DNA from: Deltaproteobacteria bacterium
GTDB lineage: Bacteria; Myxococcota_A; UBA9160; JAJDAL01
Reading direction: 5' to 3'
Length of the DNA stretch: 64,000 nucleotides
Assembly (NCBI GenBank): GCA_029261875.1
Contig: JAJDAL010000041.1
Span: 36,383-100,382, forward strand
The position numbers were made by a program, and so were the translations under genes. Every line of letters starts with the position of its first letter. The stretch's first letter is position 1. Below the pieces are notes generated by a model. That model ran no database searches and had not been told where the DNA came from. It saw only the letters and a program-made list of their open reading frames with translations. Below, one piece after another: positions 33,546-42,744 of the stretch.

Positions 33546-34586
33546 CTAAAATGGCCCTTTGAAGCGATTCTCGTAGGTGTAGAAATCGAATCCCGAAAGA
33601 TCCATGGCGTCGAGGCCCAGACTGCGTTCGGCCGCGCGCACCAGGTCGTTGGCATTCGGATAGAATTCGTTTTCGAGACAACGGGTGGTCGGACACGGAA
33701 CGAAGGCCCAGCCGACGCGCGAAACCGCCGCCCCGAGCTGCCCGAAGCAACGCTCGGAAACCATGGCCGCCACTTCGGCGCCAAAGCCACAGAAGCTCCA
33801 ATCGTTGTCGGCCACGATGCAGTGGCGGGTCTTCTGCACGGACGCGACGATGGATTCTTCGTCGAGGGGCGCGAGCGTCCGCGGATCGATCACCTCCACC
33901 GAAACACCGCGCTCGGCCAACAGATCCGCTGCGCGCAGGGCCTCGACCACCATCCACGAAGTAGCCACGATCGTGAGATCGGTTCCCGCGCGAACCACGC
34001 GCGCTTTCCCCAAGGGCACGACCGCATCGCCTTCGTCCACCTCGCCCACCGTGTCGTAGAGCCAGCGGTGCTCGAGCATCACGACCGGGTTGTCGTCGCG
34101 AATGGCGGCGCTCATCAGGCCCTTGACGTCGTTGGGCGTAGTGGGTGCCACAACGCGGATCCCGGGCAGGTGGGCGAACACACTGTGGAGCGATTTGCTG
34201 TGCTGGGCCGACTGGCCCCAGCCCCGTCCCACGACCGCGCGAATCACCATGGGGACCGAAAGGTCTCCCCCACTCATGTAGCGCGCGGTGGAAATCATGT
34301 TGGCGAGTTGATTCATGGCGAGGAGCAGGAAGTCCACGCGAATGTGCACGTGAATCGGGCGTAGTCCGCTGATGGCGGCCCCCAGCCCCATTCCCGTCAT
34401 GGCATCTTCGGAGATGGGCGTGCTGAAGCAGCGCTCGGGCCCGAAGCGCTCGACCAGATCCGTCGTGCTGCCATAGATCCGCTTGTGGTCCGCGACATCG
34501 CAACCGTAGACGAACACGCGATCGTCGCGTTCCATTTCCTGGATCAATGCGCCGTTGACGGCTTCGCGATAACTCAGCTGGCTCAC
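33546..34586 (-). CDS. TPP-dependent dehydrogenase E1 component, beta subunit
   Basis: 346-residue PdhB/AcoB-like protein. The transketolase pyrimidine-binding and C-terminal domains are visible, with catalytic Glu in FSTPISEDAMTG near residue 60 and RVVAPTTPNDVKGL in the linker. The TPP cofactor is shared with the alpha subunit encoded immediately upstream (4-base GTGA overlap). No E2 or lipoamide dehydrogenase gene accompanies the pair. In a glycan locus, E1-like pairs such as those in avilamycin biosynthesis have been linked to attachment of a two-carbon branch to a sugar, which is a reasonable hypothesis here. Confidence 0.88.
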   Translation of the reverse strand: MSQLSYREAVNGALIQEMERDDRVFVYGCDVADHKRIYGSTTDLVERFGPERCFSTPISEDAMTGMGLGAAISGLRPIHVHIRVDFLLLAMNQLANMISTARYMSGGDLSVPMVIRAVVGRGWGQSAQHSKSLHSVFAHLPGIRVVAPTTPNDVKGLMSAAIRDDNPVVMLEHRWLYDTVGEVDEGDAVVPLGKARVVRAGTDLTIVATSWMVVEALRAADLLAERGVSVEVIDPRTLAPLDEESIVASVQKTRHCIVADNDWSFCGFGAEVAAMVSERCFGQLGAAVSRVGWAFVPCPTTRCLENEFYPNANDLVRAAERSLGLDAMDLSGFDFYTYENRFKGPF

Positions 34587-35551
34587 GCGAGCACGTCCCG
34601 GTGCAATTCTTCCGGCTCCGGAAACGGCGCCTTCTGGGCCTCGGCAACGCAGCGCGACAGGCGTTCGTCGATCTTGGTTTCGAGGGCCGCAACCTCCGCC
34701 TCGGGCACACCGAGTTTGATCAGGCGCTCGCGCTGACACCGCACCGGATCGCGCGCGCGCCAGTACTCGAATTCTTCCTCGCGGCGGTAACCCAGGTGGA
34801 AGTCCCGGTCTTCGCGGGGACCCACGTGTTCCACGTAGCGGTAACAGCGCAAACGCATGAACACTGGGCGGCCATCCTCGCGTTGACGGGCGAGCGCGTC
34901 GCGCGTCAGGTCCGAGATTTCTGCGGGGTCCGTCGACTCGGATTCCACGAAATGGCAATCGAAGCCTCCGACCGCATCGGCCACGCTCTTGTAGCCGCGC
35001 CGCGCGACCGAAGGCGTGTGAATCGCCAGGCCGTTGTCCTCGCAAACGAAGAGAACCGGCAAGCGTTTCAGACACGCGAAGTTGAGACTCTCCCAGAAGA
35101 CGCCTTCGTCCATGGCGCCGTCGCCGAAGAAGGCCGCCACGGAGCGTCCGGTCTTACGATATTGCTGGGTGAACGCCAGACCGAGCGCGACCGGGATCGT
35201 GGTCGCGACCACCGCCGAAGTGAGGAACAAACCGTCCTGCGGACGCGCCATGTGCATGGAACCCGCTTTGCCCTTGGCGGGTCCGCCCACTCGTCCGTAG
35301 AGCTCCGCGAAGAAACCTTCCGGGTCATCGGTGCGCGCGAGATAGATACCGTGGGAGCGGTAGGTCCCCACGATCGGATCCGCGGGATCGAGACCGTTCA
35401 CGACACCGGCCGCCACCGCCTCCTGACCGATATACAGGTGCACGGGCGTCTTCATGTCGTCTTCCGCGTAATGGGCCTGGATCTTCTCCTCGGCCCGCCG
35501 GATCAACAGCAGGGATTCGTACAGGGTGAGTGCTTGGGCGCGGGCAGTCAT
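34583..35551 (-). CDS. TPP-dependent dehydrogenase E1 component, alpha subunit
   Basis: 322-residue PdhA/AcoA-like protein. The TPP/Mg motif runs from FFGDGAMDEG to CEDNGLAI; HLYIGQEAVAAG near the N-terminus and the GTYRSHG segment are typical of E1 alpha. RCYRYVEHVGP is the conserved loop in E1 alpha proteins where phosphorylation sites lie in eukaryotes. Start ATG at 35551 is chosen; an in-frame TTG at 35593 would overlap the HddC-like stop. The E1 pair without E2/E3 in an operon with nucleotide-sugar genes suggests a dedicated acyl or two-carbon transfer in sugar synthesis. Confidence 0.88.
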   Translation of the reverse strand: MTARAQALTLYESLLLIRRAEEKIQAHYAEDDMKTPVHLYIGQEAVAAGVVNGLDPADPIVGTYRSHGIYLARTDDPEGFFAELYGRVGGPAKGKAGSMHMARPQDGLFLTSAVVATTIPVALGLAFTQQYRKTGRSVAAFFGDGAMDEGVFWESLNFACLKRLPVLFVCEDNGLAIHTPSVARRGYKSVADAVGGFDCHFVESESTDPAEISDLTRDALARQREDGRPVFMRLRCYRYVEHVGPREDRDFHLGYRREEEFEYWRARDPVRCQRERLIKLGVPEAEVAALETKIDERLSRCVAEAQKAPFPEPEELHRDVLA

Positions 35552-35589
35552 TTCGGTTGGCGGGAACGTAACCCCTTCCCCCCAGCACC

Positions 35590-36321
35590 TCAATCTGTGT
35601 GGCGGCGAAGCCAGCCCAGCGCCGCGTCATAACGCTCGGGCGTCCCGATATCGAGCAGGCTTCCGCGATGCACGAAGGCGTGAAGCCCCTCCGGGATCCA
35701 CTTCGGAAAGAAATCGTGTTCGAGTGAGAAGGCGCCCGCTTCCGCCGCGAGCCATTCCGACTCGACCAGGTACACCCCGGCATTGCAGAAACGACCGGCC
35801 GCCAGGGATCCCTTCTCGTGAAAACTCGCAATTCGGCCCGACGCCTCCCGTTCGATGGCCCCCCCTTCCGGAGCCGCCTCGCCGGGAACGACCGCCAGGG
35901 TCGCCCGCGCCCCCACTTCGCGATGCCAATCGAGCATGTCCGCCAGGGCAACCGTCGCCAGGGAGTCGCCGTTCATCCCCACACACGTGCGAGATCGCCC
36001 GCAGGTCCGCACGGCTTGCGCCCAGGCACCGCCGGTGCCCAGCGGCTCGGTCTCGCAGGAGAACACGATCTCACCGTATTTTTCGAGTTCCGCGCGGCGC
36101 TCCTGGATGGCGCTTGCGCGATATCCGACACATAGGACGAAGCGCCGCAGTCCCACGCCGGACCAATATTCCAACACGATATCGAGGAAGGGTCGGCCGC
36201 CGACCGGGGCCAGGGCTTTGGGGAGACCCGGGACCGCGCCGCGCAGGCGCGTCCCCTGGCCGCCGCACAGCACATAGGCATCGAGATCCGCGAGGCCTAG
36301 GGGTGCCTCACTCGAACTCAT
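35590..36321 (-). CDS. hddC: Sugar nucleotidyltransferase, HddC-like
   Basis: 243-residue nucleotidyltransferase. The signature LCGGQGTRL (about 18-26) and KALAPVGGRPFLD supply the phosphate-binding loop and catalytic Lys, GMNGDS the metal Asp. Length and sequence fit D-glycero-alpha-D-manno-heptose 1-phosphate guanylyltransferase (HddC), which makes GDP-heptose. The gene overlaps the upstream HddA-like kinase by 14 bases, the arrangement expected for the GDP-heptose route. A generic hexose-1-phosphate nucleotidyltransferase is the alternative. Confidence 0.83.
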   Translation of the reverse strand: MSSSEAPLGLADLDAYVLCGGQGTRLRGAVPGLPKALAPVGGRPFLDIVLEYWSGVGLRRFVLCVGYRASAIQERRAELEKYGEIVFSCETEPLGTGGAWAQAVRTCGRSRTCVGMNGDSLATVALADMLDWHREVGARATLAVVPGEAAPEGGAIEREASGRIASFHEKGSLAAGRFCNAGVYLVESEWLAAEAGAFSLEHDFFPKWIPEGLHAFVHRGSLLDIGTPERYDAALGWLRRHTD

Positions 36322-37309
36322 AGCGTTCGGGTTGATACAAGATCACCTGGCTACCCAGGTTTTCGAATTCGAAGGGCACCCGAAGCAGGGATGAAAGCTC
36401 GGCGCGGACCTGGGCCTGCAGGCCCGGCTCCACGAACAGCAGGAAGAACCCGCCTCCACCGGCTCCGAGCAACTTCCCGCCCAGCGCTCCGGCTTTGCGC
36501 GCGACTTCGTAGATGGAATCGATGTTGTTCGTGGTGACATCGTCCGACAGGGTTCGCTTGATCTCCCAGGATTCGTGGAGCAGACGACCAAAGTCGCAGA
36601 TGTCCGTATTGCTGTTCAAGATGCCGACGGCTTCGTCCACCATGCCGTACATGGCGCGCAGCTCGCGGCGTTTCTGGGGAATGTTTTCGAGCTGCGAAAC
36701 GGCGATTTCCGACGCCGTGCGCGTGAAGCCCGTGAAGTAGAGCATCAGGTGGCTTTGCAGTTCCTGACGGCGCTTGGCGGGAATCGTGACTTGCTGCACG
36801 GAGATCTGATCGCCCGGCGAGAACTCGATGCGATTGAGTCCGCCGATGGCGGCGGCCGTCTGATCCTGACAGCCTACGTTCTCCTTGATGCGATTCTGCT
36901 CGATGTCGATGGCCTGCTTGGCGAGGTCCATCTTCGACACCATCGAACCCTTCAGGGCGTACAGCGCGTTCACCAACCCCACGGTGAACGAGGAACTCGA
37001 ACCCAGCCCCGTGCGCGCCGGCAGGTCGCCGTCGTGGTGTATCTCGACGCCGCGGTTGATGTTCAGATACTTGAAGACTTCGCGGACCGAGGGGTGCTGA
37101 ATTTCGTCGATGTCCCGAACCGTCTCGACCTTGGAGTACACGACGCGGTAGCGGTGCGGGAAAAACGGCGGCAGCCAACGACAGGTGATGTAGCAATACT
37201 TGTCGATGGTGGTGGCGAGGACGGCCCCCTTCTCATCGTTGTACCACGCCGGATAATCGGTCCCCCCGCCGAAGAAGGAGATCCGAAACGGTGTTCGGCT
37301 GATGATCAT
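36308..37309 (-). CDS. hddA: GHMP-family heptose 7-phosphate kinase, HddA-like
   Basis: 333-residue GHMP kinase. The N-terminal RTPFRISFFGGGTDYP is typical of HddA and related sugar kinases; GLGSSSSFTVG (about 100-110) is the ATP loop and GGKLLGAGGGGFFL the C-terminal GHMP motif. HddA phosphorylates D-glycero-D-manno-heptose 7-phosphate at C1 with alpha stereochemistry. The adjacent HddC-like gene and the GmhB-like gene at 13.5 kb complete all but the isomerase step of the GDP-heptose pathway. Start ATG at 37309. Confidence 0.87.
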   Translation of the reverse strand: MIISRTPFRISFFGGGTDYPAWYNDEKGAVLATTIDKYCYITCRWLPPFFPHRYRVVYSKVETVRDIDEIQHPSVREVFKYLNINRGVEIHHDGDLPARTGLGSSSSFTVGLVNALYALKGSMVSKMDLAKQAIDIEQNRIKENVGCQDQTAAAIGGLNRIEFSPGDQISVQQVTIPAKRRQELQSHLMLYFTGFTRTASEIAVSQLENIPQKRRELRAMYGMVDEAVGILNSNTDICDFGRLLHESWEIKRTLSDDVTTNNIDSIYEVARKAGALGGKLLGAGGGGFFLLFVEPGLQAQVRAELSSLLRVPFEFENLGSQVILYQPERYEFE

Positions 37310-37401
37310 TGGCGCTGCCTCACCCCCGGCTCCCTTTTACCCAAAGCAGAACCCTCTGTCTATCACGTTTCAGGCCGTATGTCGGCTTCGGAGACGCATT
37401 C

Positions 37402-38817
37402 CTAGTACGCGTTGCGATCGATCCACCCGCGCCACAGCGTCATCAGGAGAATGCGAATATCGAGGCCAAGGGACCAATTCTGAATGTAGAAGATGTCGTG
37501 CTCGATTCGCTCGTGCAGCGAGGTATCCCCGCGCCAACCGTGAACCTGGGCCCACCCCGTCAACCCCGACTTCACCTTGTGGCGCAGCATGTAGCCCGGG
37601 ATCTCGCGGCGAAATTTCTCGATGAAGACCGGTCGCTCGGGCCGGGGCCCCACCAGGCTCATGTCGCCGCGCAAGACGTTCCACAGCTGTGGAAGTTCGT
37701 CGAGACTGGTGCGGCGCAGGAACGCGCCCAGGCGCGTGCGGCGCGGATCATCCGAGGACGTCCACACCGGGCCCGTCTCGCTTTCGGCTTCGAGAATCAT
37801 GGTTCGAAACTTGAACATGGGAAACACCTGGCCGTCGAGCCCCATGCGTTCCTGACGGTAGAACACCGGTCGCCCCATGCTGATCGCCACTGCCGCAGCA
37901 ATTGCGACCAGAACCGGAGCCAATCCGATCAACACCCCGGTCGTGACCACAATATCGAAGATGCGCTTTTGCACCGCCGCCCAACCGACGAGCGGCCCCT
38001 CGCGCAGATTGATGACCGGCAAGCCGTCCAATTCGTCCACGGAGCTCCGCAGGGTCAAGACGTGCAACAAGTCCGGAATCAGACGCACGTTGACGAGCTG
38101 GTCGTCGAGTTCGGTCATCACTTTCTCCAGGTGATGGGATTCTTCCTTGGGGAGCGCCAAGATGACCTGATCCACTTCGAGGCGTCCCAGCACCTGCTTC
38201 AATTCGCTGTATCGCGCGAGGATCGGAACGCCCAGCAACCCGCCCTCCCCGTGCGAACGATCGTCGGAAACCGCTCCGGCGACCCGCAAGCCGGATTCCG
38301 GATGGGCTCGAATCCGATCGATCACGTGCTCCGCCAACGCTCCGGCGCCCACCACCAGTACGTTGCGAACGTTCACACCGCGTCGTCGCAGTTCGTGCAC
38401 CGTCGCGTCGACCGCCATGCGGAACAGGGCGATCGACACCACCGACAGCACACCGAACAAACCGATCACCGCGCGGGAATAGAAGTAGCTGCGCAGGAAG
38501 AACGTGGCGGCAACCATGACGAGAATGCCGCCGCCCGTGGCGCGCAGGATCGCGCCTCCCTGGCGCAGCCAAGATCCCGTGCGATGTGCACCGTAGAGAC
38601 CCTGACTGCGAAACAGCAGCGTCCACGTGGGCAGAATCAACGCCAGCACCAGGGCGTAGGAGCCGAAATCCGGGATCTCCACGGGCGGACCGAACCAAAG
38701 CGTCCCCAGCTCCGTGTGGAAGCGAATCCCATACGCGAGCAACCACGCGCCAGACACGAGGACAGCGTCTCCGAGGAAGAGCGCCGTGCGCAAGATCTCC
38801 GTGTAACGCGCGAGCAC
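37402..38817 (-). CDS. Undecaprenyl-phosphate sugar phosphotransferase (WcaJ/PglC-type)
   Basis: 471-residue polyprenyl glycosylphosphotransferase that loads the first sugar phosphate onto undecaprenyl phosphate at the inner membrane. Several N-terminal hydrophobic segments, a soluble Rossmann-like middle (VLVVGAGALAEHV, about 178-190), a membrane hairpin at about 285-310 and the catalytic domain with FKFRTM, DELPQLWNVLRGDMSLVGPRP and KSGLTGWAQV match the WcaJ family. Start is GTG at 38817. As the initiating enzyme it ties this block to assembly of a repeat-unit glycan. Confidence 0.93.
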   Translation of the reverse strand: MLARYTEILRTALFLGDAVLVSGAWLLAYGIRFHTELGTLWFGPPVEIPDFGSYALVLALILPTWTLLFRSQGLYGAHRTGSWLRQGGAILRATGGGILVMVAATFFLRSYFYSRAVIGLFGVLSVVSIALFRMAVDATVHELRRRGVNVRNVLVVGAGALAEHVIDRIRAHPESGLRVAGAVSDDRSHGEGGLLGVPILARYSELKQVLGRLEVDQVILALPKEESHHLEKVMTELDDQLVNVRLIPDLLHVLTLRSSVDELDGLPVINLREGPLVGWAAVQKRIFDIVVTTGVLIGLAPVLVAIAAAVAISMGRPVFYRQERMGLDGQVFPMFKFRTMILEAESETGPVWTSSDDPRRTRLGAFLRRTSLDELPQLWNVLRGDMSLVGPRPERPVFIEKFRREIPGYMLRHKVKSGLTGWAQVHGWRGDTSLHERIEHDIFYIQNWSLGLDIRILLMTLWRGWIDRNAY

Positions 38818-38877
38818 TAGGTACCCACCCGGGAAGACAGCAAAGACGGTCCGCGGTCGCGCGGCGTTGCGCGCATC

Positions 38878-40446
38878 CTAACCGGCCTCTCCGATGGGAA
38901 GCGCGGGAACTTCGTAAACCGAGGCCGAATGATCCGCGGCGTTCTCCCGGTGCAGGAGTCGCATTTCGCGGTCCGCGGCGCCGCGCAAGCCCGGATATTC
39001 GGGGATCTCTTCCTCATCGACCACCACATAGCGCGCGCCGCGCGCGCGCAGGTACTCGGTCACTTCTTTTTCCGGAATCGCGCGCAGGGGAACGAAACTG
39101 GCGCCCGCGTAGTAGGCAACGCGGTGCTTGACGGCCGCCACGGCCCCCGGTGACAGGCTCGAACCCCGCAGCCATTCCGCCGCCCGGCGTTCGGCGAGAC
39201 TGTTGGTGCGACTGGGACGAATCGCTTTGGGAACCGCCAACGCGACCACGATGCTGAGCCCCAACGCCAAGGCGACACCCGCGGTCGGAGCCCACGGCGA
39301 ATTCGGCGCGAGAATCCGTCGCCCCACTTCGAGCAACCCCCGGCCGAAAATCGGAATCGCATACCCCACGAACCCGAACCCAATGATGACCGGTGGCAAA
39401 ATGTGGCGGCGACTCACGTAGCCAGCGGAGAACACGAGCCCCAGGATGGCCACGAAATAGAGCATCAGACTCAAGGCCACGAGTTCCCCGTAGTCTCCGC
39501 TCCCCGCCAGGCGCCGGCGACGCGCGACCACCCATCCCAGCACCATCAGCACGAGGACTTCGTAACGCGCCCCGGAAACGATCGTGTCTCCGAGGTCGAC
39601 CATTCGGTCGACACTCGTGCGCGGAGCCTGGCGCTGTGCGCCCCAGGATTCATCGCCGGCTCGAATCCGGCCTTCGATGCGCCCCATGGTTGCGATCCCC
39701 ACAGCCGACTTCTTCTGGGAGAGCACCCAACTGCCGGTCTCGACCCGCATGGCCGTCATGTAGGGCGTCACGAACAACAGCACCCCGGCCAGAACGGCGG
39801 CGCCCCAAACCACGGCGCGCCCCAGGGGCAAGCGTCCGCGCAACACGCGCCAGGCTCCGAGGGCCCCCGCCACCCCCAACACCCCGATTCCCTCGGGACG
39901 CGTCAAATACGCGAGGCCACACAGGACACCGCCCCAGGCCGCCAATGCGGGTCGCGGCGGGTCGAGGGAGCGGGAGATGGCGAGCAACGCCCCGAGAAAA
40001 AGCGCCAGGTACAGCCCCTCGGACTGAACGTCTGCGGAGAAATCCACCGCGTGGGGATGCATCGCCAACACCAGCCCCGCCAGGGCCGCCACGCGCGGTC
40101 CGAGATAGGGCCGAACCAGGGCGTAGAGCAACACGACCGACGCAGAGCCCGAAAGGATCGACACCGCAACCGCAGCGCGCTCCCAATCTCCCGCCGCGAA
40201 ATTCGCGAGCAAGGTCAGGAACGGATATAGGGGGTGGTAATCGTGGGCGAGCGCACCGCTCCAATCCCCCGCTCCCATCAAGCGGGAGATTCCCAGGTAG
40301 AGGGGTCCGTCGTTGAAGAGCGCCGCGGTGCGATTCCAGGAGATCACCCGCAGCGCGCCGGCAAGCCCCACGAGCGCAACCAGGATGGCGACTTCGACAC
40401 TGGGACGTGTCCCCGGATCGCGTTGGTTGCGCGGGTCGCTACGCAT
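38878..40446 (-). CDS. PMT/ArnT-like integral membrane glycosyltransferase
   Basis: 522 residues with about ten hydrophobic segments between residues 18 and 400 and a soluble C-terminal tail. NDGPLYLGISRLM early in the protein corresponds to the acidic loop of GT-C dolichyl/undecaprenyl-phosphate mannosyltransferase-like enzymes, and HPHAVDFSADVQSEGLYL to a conserved periplasmic loop. Such enzymes transfer sugars from polyprenyl phosphate donors on the periplasmic side. Start ATG at 40446 overlaps the KdsA stop by 8 bases. Acceptor unknown; a lipid A or glycan modification is plausible. Confidence 0.8.
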   Translation of the reverse strand: MRSDPRNQRDPGTRPSVEVAILVALVGLAGALRVISWNRTAALFNDGPLYLGISRLMGAGDWSGALAHDYHPLYPFLTLLANFAAGDWERAAVAVSILSGSASVVLLYALVRPYLGPRVAALAGLVLAMHPHAVDFSADVQSEGLYLALFLGALLAISRSLDPPRPALAAWGGVLCGLAYLTRPEGIGVLGVAGALGAWRVLRGRLPLGRAVVWGAAVLAGVLLFVTPYMTAMRVETGSWVLSQKKSAVGIATMGRIEGRIRAGDESWGAQRQAPRTSVDRMVDLGDTIVSGARYEVLVLMVLGWVVARRRRLAGSGDYGELVALSLMLYFVAILGLVFSAGYVSRRHILPPVIIGFGFVGYAIPIFGRGLLEVGRRILAPNSPWAPTAGVALALGLSIVVALAVPKAIRPSRTNSLAERRAAEWLRGSSLSPGAVAAVKHRVAYYAGASFVPLRAIPEKEVTEYLRARGARYVVVDEEEIPEYPGLRGAADREMRLLHRENAADHSASVYEVPALPIGEAG

Positions 40447-41266
40447 TCGCCGGACGGTGCAGCGCCGATTCTATTGCGCGCACCTCGGCGAGCAGCCGAT
40501 CGAGATCTTGCGGCGTGATCTGCGAGGGACCGTCGCAGGGAGCGGCGTCGGGCGTTGGGTGCGATTCGACGAACAGAGCATCAATCCCCACCGCGACGGC
40601 GGCCCGAGCCAAGGGCGCGACGAATTCCCGATCGCCCGCCGAAGCAAGTTCGAGAGCACCGGGACGCTGCACCGCGTGGGTCGCGTCGAAACAAACCGGC
40701 GCGAAACTCCGCATGGCTTCGAAGGCCCGCATGTCGACGACCAGGTTGTTGTACCCGAACGCAACGCCGCGCTCGGTCACGAAAGCGCCGCCCTTCCCCA
40801 GGGCGTTGACCTTCTCGACCGCGTGTCGCATGTCCATGGGTGCGAGGAATTGGCCCTTCTTCAGATTCACGGGCAAATCGGTTCCCGCGCACGCCACCAC
40901 CAGGTCGGTCTGGCGCACCAGAAACGCCGGCACTTGGAGACAATCCACCACCTCGGCCGCCATCTTGGCTTGGACGGGTTCGTGGACGTCCGTGATCAGC
41001 GGGAGACCGAGCTCGCGCTTTACGCGCGCCAGAATCTGCAGGCCCTCGTCGATTCCGGGCCCGCGAAAACTGTGGCGCGAAGATCGATTGGCTTTGTCGA
41101 AGGACGCCTTGAAGACCAGCGGGAAGCGGTGGACGTCGGCAATCTCGGAAACGGTCCGCGCACACTCGAGCGTCGAATCCTCGTCCTCGATGACGTTGAG
41201 CCCGCTGATCAACACCAGGGGCGCCCCGTCTCCGAGCGGAATATCGCCAATGCGCAGCTGGTTCAT
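40439..41266 (-). CDS. kdsA: 3-deoxy-8-phosphooctulonate synthase
   Basis: Condenses arabinose 5-phosphate and phosphoenolpyruvate to Kdo 8-phosphate, the first committed step to the LPS inner-core sugar Kdo. The 275 residues have the family length. KASFDKANRSSRHSFRGPG, PLITDVHEP, GTDLPVNLKKGQFL and DATHAVQRPG are standard KdsA blocks. The N-terminal SGLNVIE has Asn where metal-dependent KdsA has Cys (AGPCVIES), so this enzyme should be of the metal-independent type. Start ATG at 41266; it heads or nearly heads the leftward glycan block. Confidence 0.95.
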   Translation of the reverse strand: MNQLRIGDIPLGDGAPLVLISGLNVIEDEDSTLECARTVSEIADVHRFPLVFKASFDKANRSSRHSFRGPGIDEGLQILARVKRELGLPLITDVHEPVQAKMAAEVVDCLQVPAFLVRQTDLVVACAGTDLPVNLKKGQFLAPMDMRHAVEKVNALGKGGAFVTERGVAFGYNNLVVDMRAFEAMRSFAPVCFDATHAVQRPGALELASAGDREFVAPLARAAVAVGIDALFVESHPTPDAAPCDGPSQITPQDLDRLLAEVRAIESALHRPANA

Positions 41267-41317
41267 CGCCTCACTCCCGAAAGCCTCTGTTTGATAGCGA
41301 GTGGCGCGCGTGGGGCG

Positions 41318-42646
41318 CTACTCCAGGTCGCGGGTATCCGCTTCGACCATTTCATGGAGATTGTCGAGGAATCCGGGCAAGGCCGATGTAACCCGGTTCC
41401 AATTCGGGATCTGCGGCGCCCCCATGGGATCCCGCACGAAGGATAGCCCCGCCGTGCGCAGCGCACGCGTGAAGGTTTCGACCGCCACCTCTTCCTCGTG
41501 CCGATCGAACGCCAGGCCGTTCAGGGCCGCGTCGTCGCTGTAGCGTGCGATGGCGTCCTGGGCGGTTCGGACGTAGGCGGCAGACAGCGTATTGAGGAAA
41601 CCCGCCGAGAATTCGACACCGTAGCTCGCCAGATTGCGGATCAGCGACGACGCGATGTCGACCACCATGCGGTGCAGTCCGCGCGACGCATCCTGTTCCG
41701 AGAGATCCTGGTGTTTGTGGTCGTAGTTGGCCGCCAATTCCACCTGGCACACGCGCTTGAGGGAGGAATTGCGGTAGACCTCCGCCAGCATGCCGACCTC
41801 GAGCCCCCAATCGCCCGGTATCCGATTGATGCGGGCCAGATCCGTCGTCATCGCGAACTCGCCCGCCAGCGGATACCGGAAGGAATCCAGATAATCGAGC
41901 AACGGGAGCGGACCGAGGACGGACTTCATGGCGCGCAACAGCGGTGTCATGAACAGGCGTGTCACACGGCCGTAGAGCCGATCGGTCACGCGACTGTAGA
42001 AGCCCTTGGCAAACTCGTATTCGAGGTTCGGATTGGCGGCCGGATAACACAACCGCGCCAGCAGCTCCCGGGGGTACTCGCGAATGTCGCAATCGTGGAG
42101 CGCGATCACGCGCGCGACGTCGCGGGCCAAGACGTATCCGCAGGCCATCCAGGCGCTGCGCCCCTTGCCGTCGGCACCGGCGTCGAGGCCCTCCTCACGC
42201 AGTCGGCGGTACAGGGATTCGACGCGCTCGCCACCATTCCACAACAACGTCGGGGGATCGCCCGCGAGGTCGCGCACGCCGTCGAACGCGGTTCGCAAAC
42301 GCACCACGTCGAAGCGATCGTCCGTACCCGAGACACTCACCACCACCTGGCGCAGGTACGGGACGCCGCGCAGGACATCGACGATGCCCTTGAGGGCAGG
42401 TTCCCGTAACTCCCGAACGTGACAAGGCAAAACCAGAGCGACCGGCCGGCGGGACGAATACGAGACCAACTCGCGTTCCAAGCGGGGAACGTCCGTGGCC
42501 CCGAGACGATGCAGGGTCGTGATCACGCCGGTCTGATGGAAGTCCGCCATGGCGGGGAGGCTGGCATCGACGCCCTGCGGGGTCAAGCGCCCGGGAAGAG
42601 CGCCTAGAACCGGCGCCCTCGGGTTCGAGAACTGCCTGAAAGACAT
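41318..42646 (-). CDS. GT81-family glycosyltransferase, glucosyl-3-phosphoglycerate synthase-like
   Basis: 442 residues. HDCD at about 183-186 is the metal-binding DxD motif of a retaining GT-A enzyme. GDWGLEVGMLAEVYRN and the C-terminal FDRHEEEVAVETF are blocks I recognise from GpgS and mannosyl-3-phosphoglycerate-type GT81/GT55 enzymes. GpgS makes glucosyl-3-phosphoglycerate, precursor of the osmolyte glucosylglycerate or of methylglucose lipopolysaccharides. The adjacent phosphatase GpgP is not seen. Start ATG at 42646; the ribosome-binding site is weak. The exact sugar and acceptor are inferred. Confidence 0.78.
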   Translation of the reverse strand: MSFRQFSNPRAPVLGALPGRLTPQGVDASLPAMADFHQTGVITTLHRLGATDVPRLERELVSYSSRRPVALVLPCHVRELREPALKGIVDVLRGVPYLRQVVVSVSGTDDRFDVVRLRTAFDGVRDLAGDPPTLLWNGGERVESLYRRLREEGLDAGADGKGRSAWMACGYVLARDVARVIALHDCDIREYPRELLARLCYPAANPNLEYEFAKGFYSRVTDRLYGRVTRLFMTPLLRAMKSVLGPLPLLDYLDSFRYPLAGEFAMTTDLARINRIPGDWGLEVGMLAEVYRNSSLKRVCQVELAANYDHKHQDLSEQDASRGLHRMVVDIASSLIRNLASYGVEFSAGFLNTLSAAYVRTAQDAIARYSDDAALNGLAFDRHEEEVAVETFTRALRTAGLSFVRDPMGAPQIPNWNRVTSALPGFLDNLHEMVEADTRDLE

Positions 42647-42744
42647 GACTCAAGGCGCTGATAATATGGAGTTTTATCGATTTCGACGGATTCGAGAGGC
42701 GAGCCCGGACCGGGTTCGGAAACCGGGGAGCCCGCGCAGGCCAG

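Noticed and set aside
31041..34364. A 1107-codon plus-strand frame opposite the glycosyltransferase and E1 beta genes
   Set aside because: Composition is typical of antisense shadow, with no domain; the minus strand carries the complete GT and E1 motifs.
42661..42666. Minus-strand TATTAT in an A+T-rich patch before the GpgS-like gene
   Set aside because: A reasonable -10 but no -35 at a suitable distance, so no promoter call is made.
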